From Distichodus sexfasciatus (taxonomy: Eukaryota; Chordata; Actinopteri; Characiformes; Distichodontidae): a DNA stretch of 64,000 bases. Under the pieces are notes generated by a model. It made no database searches. It worked only from the letters and a program-made list of their open reading frames with translations, and was not told where the DNA came from. The translations under genes and the position numbers were made by a program. Below are positions 21,701 through 33,700 of the stretch, piece by piece (positions within the stretch are counted from its first letter, which is position 1; every line of letters starts with the position of its first letter). The stretch spans positions 198,884-262,883 of the forward strand of contig JAVGVS010000112.1 of the NCBI GenBank assembly GCA_032718565.1, written 5' to 3'.

Positions 21701-24700
21701 GCAAACGATGATTAATGCACCTGCACTAGTTGTGTAGACCTGGACTGAGCTGATTTACTCAATGTTTTCAGCACGGTATTGCTAGAGACGCTCAGCTAGA
21801 GTTGCAAGTCCTGTTTTATGTTTTATACTCAGGCAACGATAATATGTGACAGTACTGATATCATAATTGTGATTGATCATTTATTTATATCATTATAATG
21901 GATATTTTTTTCTTTTGTTCAAATGTTATCTTGCCTGTTTTGGCAACACCAAAGTGAATTCCTTGTATGTGAGAACATACTAATCAATAAACAAACCTAT
22001 GCATGAAATGCCATCTTGAAATGTATTTTTTTATTCATTTTCAGAGAAGTATAAATAATCACAAAACAGTTTGTTTTATTTGAGGGAAATAAACATAAGA
22101 AAATTAGGTAGAGATGCACGATATGGGAATTGTTGGCCGATGCCGATAGCCGATATTTTTCATGCTTACATCGGTTGAAACCGATACCGATAAATGAGAA
22201 AGGCAGAGTTGGGAGTGTAAAGACAGGATATTGTGCTCGCCAAAGTTCCGCTGCATGCTCAGAATTTTGCCCCCAAAATAATGCCATATTTCTAATACAG
22301 TGGCAAGTCAAGTGAGCGTGAAAGCAGAGTCGAGCACAACATTTTCAGAAAAAGTCACTTCCCGCCCTATGTAGTTTACCAAGACGAATAGGGCGCGCGT
22401 GACTCTCCATGTGCACTACCTAGTGTGTAGAGAGCCGTTACGCTACAACTCCAGTATCTACCATACTATTGCGGCTGGGAACCTAGCCCATGTGCAAGGC
22501 AATTTAGTTTTGTTAAAATTTGAGAGGTGAGCGCAAAAAGACAAGAGAATTAGCTTGTGAATGTTCCACTGCGTGCACAGAATTTTGGCACAAAACAACA
22601 GCATTTTAAGACCGAAGGCACATGCCGCATAAAATCCCACCTCGGACTTTGGACGTGTCTGGCATAAGTACTGCCTTTCTGCCGTAAAATAAATGGCTCA
22701 TAAAATATCGGCTGAAAATATCGGGCAAAAAAAGCAGTTATTGGTTTGTTCTGATATCATCGCACATCCCTAGGACTAGGTCTTTTTTTGTTTGTTAAAA
22801 AATGCCAGCTGGGAAAGGAACTCCTTGGATGGATGCTCTCTTGGTAAGTCCTTTGTGCTTGTGTGTGGCAAAGTCTTTGAAGCAGTGTGCATGAAAAAGT
22901 GTGTGTGGCCCTGCCAGGTACCAGGTGCCATCAGCCAAGCTGGCTCCGTCCAAGCAGCTGCACACAAAAGGCTATCAAAAGAGCTTTTGCAGATGGAACG
23001 AAATGGCTACCTGACTTATTGTGTTTGCTTACAAGAATAATTCTCCACTGGAGATGGCAGATGTGCTCTTTGTCGATGGATTTGCCCTCATTTTTTTTTC
23101 AGATCTCAATTTCCAAGTTAGTGCTGCAGGAACGAGGACTGAGGTCCGCCACTGTAGGTTTAGTGAGATTGAATTTCTAGATTGTGGAAATTTGAATGTC
23201 CTGATTTTTTTATCTTTTTATCCTCCACATACAAATCAAGGAGGCAGATCTATGACCATGTCACCCTGAGTTGGGTTTACTATAGGATAAGTGGCATCAT
23301 ATCAGCCCCCCTTTGCGAATCGTGGAAGGTTTTATGGTGTAATTTTCCTTGATTTAATATAAGCCCCGGGGCTGCACGTTCTCTGATGGGTGTAATTTGT
23401 AGGTCAGGTTATGATAAGAGGCTATAAAGGCACAGCTGGGCTTCTCTGGGAGATTTGGAGACCTTTAAACGGCCCGGCGTCAACACCCATTAGTGTCAGG
23501 CCCTCCGAGCAGGCGGACTGTGGCAGATGCATTACACGGGCCGTCCGTCACGCAACTTCTCTCCTCCTCCTCCTCCCTGAAATCAACAGAGCCCTTCTGA
23601 CATTTCCTCTCCTCTGTTTCTCCTCTGGAGCCTAAGAATTGGAAGATCAGAGTCTCTGCTCAACTGTAAAGTCTGAGAGAAACACGTTATTTTGGCCTTT
23701 TGTCTGGTTTTGGAAATGGTTTGGGACACGAAATGAACGGCCGGTTCAGTAGTGAATAGGAGCGTAACAATTCTGACACCGAACTGAAAAACCATGATAT
23801 TAACGTCACTGTATCACCCATTGGTTTGGGAAGACAGAACTGCAATATGCAGTGTCCCCACCCATAAGAAGCATTTAATGAGTACATCTACACACCCATC
23901 CTGTATGCAAGTGAATTTTATGAAAAAGTTTTATTTGCTTTTGCTTTACTGGATTTCTGTTTTTCATGAGCTATTAGCCAGAATCATCAACACTAAAACA
24001 AAAAGAGGGTTGAACTATTTCATTTTACATGTAATAAATACACCTTGTATTAAGGTTTACCATTTTGTAACAACAAAAATGAAGGACCTTTTTTCACAAA
24101 ATTCAATTTTGTAAATGCACTATAGCATTATATAACACCTGTCATGACGTTATGGCTAACTGGTATATTTTCCCTTTTTTATTATTCAAAAATAAAAGGT
24201 ACAAACCCACCCGTGGCTCAAATCCGAGGTATAAACCAAACCATGGACTTGGAGAACAGTACACCTCTAGTAGCAAAGTATCTTTTTTATGATCAGACAT
24301 GTTGCTGTGAGGTTACACAGTCTAGGATGGGGAAATCTGACCCAATATCACAATTAGTTCCAATGTTTACCTCCATTACGATTAGGGATGCACGATACGG
24401 GAATTATTGGCCGATGCCGGTATCTGATATTTTCATGCTTGCAACTGCCGATGCCGATAAATGAGAAAATCAGAGTCAAGCCGAGCGCAGGCAGAGTAGG
24501 GCATGGAAAAAGACAAGATATTTTGCTACCCAAAGTTCCACTGCACATAACCAACTTAAAACCGACAAAAAAAAAAAAATTCACCATAACCGACATTTCT
24601 AACAGTGTCGTCAAGCGAGCAGTTTGCAACTTGAGACACGGGCCATAGGTGAGTTCACATTTGCTAAGTGAGGCAAACATTTGTTCGTTTGAAATCTTTT

Positions 24701-27700
24701 TGAGATACTGCGTTCCACTGCGTGCTCGAAATTGTGGCACAAAATAACGCCAAACAGTTTAAGACAGAAAGCATGTGCCGTCTAAAATCTTCCCCTCTGA
24801 CTTTGGACATGCCTGGCGCAAGCGCTACCTTTCTGACGTTCCGAATGCATCATAAAATATCGGCTGAAAATATTGGGCAAGTCTAAGCATCGGTCCGAAG
24901 CTGATGACTTAAAAAAGCAATTATCGGCTGATTCTGATATGTGACCCTCCACGGCAAAACCAGTCGCTTGTCGCAACGGAGGTTTCCGAGAAAAACGACC
25001 GTTTATGTTGCGTGGGGTAAAATTTTGGATTTTTTGTTTTTAGTGTTTTGAAACAGTGGAAGGTCTATACTGTACTGTTGTGAATAAACTTCGCTGAAAA
25101 ACTTACCCATTTCTCCGGAATCCATCTCCGTCTCCCGAGTTCAGTTAACCTAACGCAGGTAGGCTATCCATGTGACTGTGAATGCAGCGTAGGCTACCGT
25201 AAATACAAACATAGCCCCGACTGCACCGAGCGTCTGTGAGTGCTGCGGCGATAGTCAGCTTCAAAGGCAGATTTCTCCGTTTCTCACTTGGCGTGACAGG
25301 AGAAACCCGACTCCTTTGAATGTTGATAGCTCAGTCATATGTCGCCTGATTCATTCGATATAGGTATCGTTTTGAAGGTTGATTTACACCCTTTCATGAA
25401 AACATAACTCAATTTTGAAAATTTGCGACAAGCGACTGGTTTTGCCGTGGAGGGTCACATATGATTAAGATATTATTGTGCATCTCTAAATACGATTTAT
25501 ACACTTATATCTATCTTTTTAGTTTAGCACAGTGGAGGTACATAACAGAGTACGTAGGTTGGGCACTGTATAAACCAAATTAACTGATATGATTAAGGTG
25601 AAGTCACTAAGACATTCTTCTGAAGTGGTAGTGGTGGCCTTAATGGAAAAATACTTGGACTAGGAAGTTGTAGGCTCAAACCCAGCTCTATGCTACTGCC
25701 AGAGCTACCATCATTGAGCCTTCAGTATCCACTTTCACTGAACACATGTTCAGGCCTCTTCAGACCTCACTGGCGTCTCAGTTTCAGCTCCGTTCCATCA
25801 AACACTCCTTCCTGAATCTTCATCTTGGTTCTCGTCTTGGGAGCCGCGGGCAGCGGAGCGTCAGCCGAGCGATGTTCTGGACTGTAATTGAGGCGGCACT
25901 CTCTGATATCGACCTAGAAATCTAGGTTTTCATGTCGGGGAACGCCTCTGGCTTTGAAAAACGAGTGTTCGTACGGGGAGATGATTGGATTAAGAGCGCA
26001 CTGAACCCGATGGGGCACTAACGAGGGCTACAACGTCTCACTTGCCTGTGGGCTGACAGTGGGGCCATCAGCGAGGAAGGAAGAAGGCAAGGGTGAGGTT
26101 ATCCTCCTCAGTACTCCCTGTCCCACATATGTTAGCACTTTAATTGCTGTTGAGAGCGGATAAAAGGGAAGTTCTCGGAGGACAGGCCGCTGCTGCTGCT
26201 GTGGGAATGACCATGAGGGAGACGAGTTCTGAAAGAGGCCCAGTTCTGCTGTGTGTTTAGTTGATTGGGATCTCCATTGGCAGATCTTTTAATAGGTTTC
26301 TTTGGGGTTTGTCACTGCTGTGAGAGACGAGGACCTGTGGAATGTGACTGTTTCTTTGAAAAGCCAACAAAAAATCAGGTCCAGCTTCAAATCTCAATAA
26401 AAGTGGACTTGGAATCGTATTAAACTGAATAGCTTATATTGGTTTAAATTTTGGATATTGACTTTGGATGTTTTTTACCCATTTCATTTGTGGTTTTTAA
26501 ATAGACAGTCTAGACATTGCACTTGGGAGAGTTTGGGGTGTTTGTGAATGAGCTCTCGTATCGATTTTGCTGAACATGTTTTAAATGTAGTCCAACAATT
26601 TTGGGGCTAATGGTGAAAGGCTCCTAATTAAGGTACCACCTAGAAAGACGAAACCAAAGTGACCTCTAATGATAAAGTATTCGCGTTTGCCCACTACTAC
26701 ACAGTAAGGGTTAGTTTTTCCTGTTTGTAATTACAGAGTCGTTTTTGACATATTAGAAGTTAACACAAGCTATTATTGTTGAACTTTAAAACTTTGCTCT
26801 GCTGTTTGCCTTTACTCCAGGGAAATTCTGTTCCACTCTGATTACTCATATCACTCGGCTCATGGGTAAAAATATTTATTTAGCTATTTATTTTCCGGGT
26901 TCTTTTTACTTTTTGACAACCGAAATGACCCGCAGTAAATATAGCGAGCGGCAGTTGGTGAAATGCCTGTCAACTGATACTTTGCAGGCTCTGTTTGGTC
27001 TGCAGACGAACGCTTTGATTTCTTTCCTTGCAAGAACGGGGAGCTACTGTACAGAAGTGCAGAAAGCTGTTGAAAATTACATATGCCGCTCAAGAAACCA
27101 GAGACAGCAGTGAGACTGTTGACATTTGTGGGACAGCTATCATTGGCAGCAGTGTGTTTACTCTTATCGTTATGGAGATTTTACTAATTTTATAAATAAC
27201 AACCCTACATTTGAACATTTGATCTTTATTCTACTTTCTATTTGGCCCCTTTTCTCAGTTTGCGGTAGTCGAGCCGAGATGTGCTGGATGCGCACAGTAC
27301 ACGAGAAGTGACACGTGTAGAGCTGAACCGATTATTCGAATAACTCGAATAATTCAATTACAAAAAATGGTCGAGGCAATTTTTCTAGAATCGAAGCTTC
27401 GTTTAAGTCATTTAAATTGCTACAGCGTGCGCTGCTTGCGTTTCACACAGACGCTTATTAATGCGCACAATATTTTCAGTGGCGCGATCAAGGCGAGAAT
27501 AGATCCCCCTGTATGTGAACGTATTTGTGAGATATTCCGTGCACAAAAACAGAAGTAAAAACGCATAAATGACATTTTTTGCGATGTAAACACGCACGCT
27601 GTTTGAAAGCGCCATTACTCGCTAAAACGCTCCGTTTCTGTCAAAACATCCCCTTTATTACGGACAAAATGCACATTTTAGCTGATAAATAACCACAACA

Positions 27701-30700
27701 ACCAGCGTTCCGCTCACAATACAGCCATTTATTGAGATTTTCCCATCGATTTTTTTTTTTTTTTATAGTTCATTCCGGAACGCGCTGAACGCTTTATTGT
27801 GACGCGTCTCCGAGGCGTGCGCAGGGGATTGTGGGAAATGCAGTTCTCTTCCAGAAAGGCCAAAAGCAACTCATTTTATTGACCACATTGGTTCAAAATG
27901 ACCCTTGAACTTCATGTTTCTTCATTTTAAATTGAATACAACAACATAAAGCGTATTTGACTAACTTCTACTCACACTAGAATAAGCCTAATAACAAATG
28001 TATTGTCATTTTTATTTACATTTTTTTATCCGATTACTCGATTAATCGATAAAATAATCGATAGATTACTTGATTACAAAAATAGTCATTAGTTGCAGCC
28101 GTAGACACGTGGTTCAATCAGTACCGACAAGTCAGGGCCTGGTTTATTTTTGGCCTTGAAGGATAGTGTTGTGGTTTTAAGTCTAATGCGGGCAGCCACA
28201 GGGAGTCAAAGAAGGCTCTGTAGTAGTGGAGTATTATGTGAGAATTTAGGATCATTGTAGATTCTGCAAATTGATTCTGCATTCTCAATCGATTAAGAAT
28301 GATCTAGTCGCCTTCAAAGGAAGTCCACCCAGTGTCGAGATGACAGTGGATAACTGAGATTGAAGGAGTAATTCAGCAGCATTCTGATTGGTGTTGAATT
28401 TGCAGAAGTGGCAATGACCGTGCGGTGGGGTGTTGAAATGAATCACATAATGAATGCGTCGCAATGCGGACCATAATCGATTACATCATAATGACATTGC
28501 TTCGTAATTTTCTGGCTGCGGCATAAACAATTTTGTTACTGAAAAGAACATCCCGGTCCACTGTGGCTGCTAGATTTGTAATCCACATAGATGGGATGCA
28601 TTGTGATATCGCATCGAAACATTGACACGATAATCATAATTGAATCGAATAATGAGACCAGTGGAGGTTCACACCTCTGCTGTTCGGTACCCTGTCATTG
28701 CACCATAGCATGCTCTTGGCAGCTGTTGGGTGGAATCGGAGGATTGAGTCCGACTTGGTGAAGATTAGAGCAAGAATCCATTACCTTGAAATAGCTTTGA
28801 TGTAGTCATCTACTTGCTCTCTTTAGCTAACTTTTTTTTTTTGTATTGCTAACTACTATATTAAACCAGTAGCTTGGCTTTAGCTTTGCTACATGTAATT
28901 ATAAATATTTTGTAGCTTCAATAACTACAGTTTTGCATGTTCTGGAAAGGTTGTCCTTGTCCAGATTTCAGTCCTTGTCCAAAGCCAAGATTTCTTGCTT
29001 TCTTCATCAGAATGAAAATGGAATTCTCAAACCAGATGGTGAGGTTGTGTATTGGAGAGGCATTATTTGAGACGTAGAGGAGCTCTGTCTTACTAGCATT
29101 TAACTTGTGATGCCAATGAAGCTGCTTATTGTCCATTAACGAAACTCCTTCCAATGTCTCAGGCACCCAGTTCAGAGAAGAGCAGGAGAGGGACCTGAAA
29201 GAGGCTCTAAGGGGCACCGATCCCGACATCCCCCTCATTTTTGTCAGCGGCAACCATGACCTGGGCAACGCGCCCACCCCAGACACGGTACGGCAGTACT
29301 GCAGCTCCTGGGGCGATGACTACTTCAGCTTCTGGGTGGGTGGAGTTCTGTGCCTGGTGCTGAACTCCCAGCTTTTCTTTGACGCGTCAGGCTGCCCACA
29401 GCTGGAGGAGGCTCATGAAGTCTGGCTGGAGAAGCAGCTGCAGAACGCGGCTCGCAGTCCGGCCCGACACGTGCTTGTCTTCCAGCACATTCCGCTCTAC
29501 CTGCGCTCGCCAGACGAGGATGACGACTACTTCAATTTGCAGAAAGCCAAAAGAGAAAGTCTGATTCAGCGATTCCGACAAGCAGGTGGGCTTCTTAACC
29601 ATGTCTTTTTAGCCATCAATGAGATTTGGAAATCGCTAGGGATGCCCAATAATATCGGAATCGCTCGATAATTGTTGTTTTTAGTCATCGGCATCAGACC
29701 AAAGTTTAGATTCGCCTGATATTTTCAGCCAACGTTTTATGACGCATTATATGTTGTCGTAAAGGCAGCGCTTGGGCCGGGCATGTCCAAGGTCTGAGGG
29801 GGATTTAATACGGCCCGCGTCCTCTGTCTTAAAATGAATGGCGTTATTTTGGGCCAAAATTCAGTGGAACATTCACGTCTTTTTCTCACTCAACTCTGTC
29901 TGCATGCGTGAAACTAAATAGCGCGTTCCCTCACTTAGCGTATGTGAGCTTGCGCATGGGCTGTGTCCCGATACTTTTCTATGCAGTGGCATGCATCTCA
30001 GGAAATAGGGGTTGTAGCTTAACGGCTCTCTACGCACTAGGTAGTGCACTAGTGTACTAGGTATTTGACAACATAGGGTGGGAAGTGACTTTTTCGTAAA
30101 ATCTTGCGCACTACGCTCGAAATGCTCCACCCTCGCTCAACTCTGCTTTCACTCTTGCTTGACTTCTGAGCGTGCAGTGGAACTTAAACGAGCAAAATAT
30201 CTTGTCTTTACGCGCTCAACTTTACGTCTGTCTTTACGTGCCTTCCTCATTTATCAGCATCTGCAGATATATGCCTGAAAAACATCAGAGATTGGCATTG
30301 TCCAATAATTCCCATATTGTGCATCCCTTGTCCAAAATAAGACTGAAAAGCTGTTTGGCCTTTGACCAAGTTGACTAGTAATTTCACATAAGTATATCAT
30401 AATCTGTCAAACTGAAATGCAGGAAGGTTTTACCTTGAAATAAGATTTACAAAGCAGTCACTGCATACCCTGGCATGGTCAAACTCATCTCCTCCACAGA
30501 TCAAACGCAGGCTTGTTGGTGGGGTTTCATTTATTTTCCATATGCTAAATGCTTCTTCACACATTACAGATTTTTATTGCATCCTGGTTCCCATTGATCA
30601 ACCTGTCCATCTGCTCTCTGCAGCTTCTGCAACGTCGTCCGTGACATAATCTGTACACCTCGCATATAAACTCTGAAAGCTCTGAATTTATGGGGGACCG

Positions 30701-33700
30701 TACATTTCCAGAAGGTTTCTTTTCATTCAGGCCCAGATGTTTGCATTTGCAAAATGAATGCAAATGCAGAATGGATTTTGCATGAATTTGTACAATAGCT
30801 ATATTATACATTGCAAATAAAAAAAATAATAGCCTCTTGTTGCTGTAATATTATGATGACAATTAAGTGAGGAAGTAAGCATTACAGGACATTATGAATA
30901 GACCTGCTTAGAAGTGAACACAGTTATCAAGATGACCATCGTGTGTGACTGGACAAACTGCCGAGGTGAAAACATTGTGGAATTGGGTGTGTCATTCATT
31001 CACAGGGTTCCCACGGGTCCTTGAAATCCTTGAAAGTTTGTGAATCTGAACAAATATGTTCAAGGCCCTGGAAAGTTTTTGAAAACGGGCATAAAAAGAC
31101 ACCGTCCTTGAAAGTGCTTGAATATTTTTTGGGAATTGAAATTTCATGGATGACGACCGCTGTTAACATGTTATTATTTTGCCACCACAAGTTTGTTTAA
31201 ATCTCTGCCTACGCCGACTTTTAATTTGCGAAAGTTCTTCTGTACATTTTCGGCACTACATTCTTGTGTTTCCTGTACGTAGTCAACGTAACGTGTGCAT
31301 AGCCGCTTTAGGTGCAACCAGAGTTACGCTGAGTCAGAGTGGAAGTGAAGTTTTTGAAGAGTCGTCGCGTCTGGATGCCCGGAAAATGCAAATTCCAGGA
31401 TGCATGGCTTGCCAAAGAAAGCTAAAATTGTTTATTGATAACATATTCAGCGGTAGCAGTAGGTAAATGCCGCCGCGTGTGGTCCTTGAATTTGAGGATA
31501 TTGGTCCTGGAAAGTCCTTGAATTTGATGTTAACTAGACTTGCATGCATTCATTCATTCAATATCCAAACTTAATCCCAATTGGGGTCGCAGGGACCGGA
31601 GCCTACGGGCGGCAAGAAGGGGACCAACCCTGGGCAGGCGCCAACACACCGCAGGGCACACACAATCACACTCTCATTCACAGCTTATGAGGCCAATTTA
31701 GAGTCGCCAATTAACCATGCTTTAAGACTGTGGGAGGAAAACCCACGCGAACACGGGGAGAGCACGCAAACTCCACACAAAAAGGCTCTATGGGCCAACC
31801 CCAGGATCGAACCCAGGACCTTCTCGGGTGTATCAACTTTTACAAAAAGGAGCTGTAAATAATGACATTAATCCATATCTCCCTAAAAACAATGTTAAAA
31901 AATGTGTTAAACCCCCCTTTGAAAAGCTAAGGTAAGCTAAATTTGGCACCAAATAACGTCATACATTTTAAGAGTAGGTGCGGGCCGTATAAAATCCCAC
32001 CTCGGACTTTGGACATGCCTGACACAAGTGCTGCCTTTCTGACGTACAATAAATGTGTCATAAAATATCAGGCAAATCTAAGCGTCGGTCCGATGCTGAT
32101 GACTTAAAAAAAGGCAATTATCGGCTGATTCTGCTATGATTCCGATATTATCTTGAACGCTTACAGGTTCTCATATGCTTTCTTGTGTAAAATGATAAAT
32201 TTACTACACTGCTGCTACAATTAGCTACTTTCTCTGGTTCAAGCATTGTTGGGGAAGAGCTAACTAGCTAACTAATTAGTGACACTAGTAATTTAATTAC
32301 TTCAGTAGCTTGTCGGTAGCTATGCTACTTTTAAAATATTATAGATGTTACCAAAATACTACTATTTTTATCTCTTTACATATTCGAGCAAAGGTAGAAG
32401 CACGTATCCCAGGTCATATTTATGAAAATGTATGTCACTGAAGCCTTATTGTGATTTGACATCACATTGTTAAAATTTCATTTGCTTTTTAACACCATGT
32501 TTGATATTTTTAAATAATTTGCTTTAAGAGTATTTATGAAAATGTATCATACAGCACAAACATTAAGTATTACTGGATGAGATCCAGGAGAGAGTGCTCC
32601 CTTGCATTCATTATGCATGCTGCATTTTTAATCTCTTCGATCGGCTCTGAAGTATTTGATATATATATTTAAAGCTACAGTACAATTTTGAATAAGGAGA
32701 TTTTGCCTGAGGTGACCTCCTGCAGATCACATCATGTAAGGAAAGATGTGAGAAATGCGGTGTCATCATTTTTGGGAACAAAAGCCCGTTTTTCAGTACT
32801 GCTTAGTGTAATAATTTGCTCTAGACGTTGATCTGAAGCTTAGGGCTGCAATGTTCTGCGCTTCCTGTGCTATTTTGAATTGGCTTGGATGTTGAAATGA
32901 ATATCAAAAAGCTTAACAGAGAAGGGTCCTTTAAGACCCCTTTTTTATTTGATGCTTGCCAGCACCATGTATCATCAATACTTTCATATATTCTCAAGTC
33001 AGTTATGTATATAGGAGGCCGTATATAGGAGGCGTGTTGCACGGGGGGTTAATTATTGATTACAGACAGATATCAGGGTTCTGGGGTCGAGAGTTTATTT
33101 TATTTAAAAGATGCTTGGACTTGTGCTACTTATTACCCAATGGACAATCACATGGATGTCTAATGAGCATTTTTTGGGACGGATTCTCTTTGCCCCAAAT
33201 AAGGGTTTTTTTCCTTCTTTTTTTCTCCCAGGGAAAGCTCATCTCAGACCTCAATCCATAATTCCTCCAGTTCACAAGTAACTGCCGTATCGCAGGATTG
33301 TGCAACGGAGTAAAATGAATTTTGCAGAGAAGGAATTGTAGCTCCTAGACCCAGACAGGGATTAAGCGATACAAAAATGAGCTGTATTTTGGAATGAAAC
33401 TTGGATTTTGCCAGGTAAAGTGAGTGAGTGATTATTTGTCATTGTGGACACAGCACAGCACACCATGTGCACCACCATGAAGTGTGACTTCTGCACTTGA
33501 CTCATCCATAAAGGAGCAGGGGGCATCCTGCATGCTCATTAGTACCTCAAGTGTACCTTTACCGGACTGGGATTCAGTCCGGTGACCTTCTGATCACGGG
33601 GCAAGCTCCCTAGCCGTTACGCTACCTACTGCTCCAAAATGCTGGGAATCTGGGTAATAAAACTTTGGAAACAACACTGTGTCATTGAGTAAAATGTCAA

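Larger units (their letters stand above)
17747..29162 (+). other. cpped1: cpped1 intron 2
   Basis: 11.4-kb intron from GTACG at 17747 to the acceptor CTCAG at 29161-29162. It carries LINE tails, a GATA microsatellite, two full hAT MITEs with exact duplications, two copies of another hAT-like family and a nested terminal-repeat element. All are listed separately. Stretches 19936-21069, 21440-22108 and 25736-27317 show no assignable feature. Confidence 0.9.

Noticed and set aside
24354..24740. 128-codon minus-strand frame
   Set aside because: It lies within the hAT-like MITE family B, whose other copies do not preserve the frame.
29129..29671. Treating the whole 180-codon frame as the cpped1 exon
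   Set aside because: The first 34 bases and the part after 29585 are intron: the acceptor CTCAG at 29161 and donor GCAG|GTGGGC at 29585 keep phase with the neighbouring exons and match the human protein.
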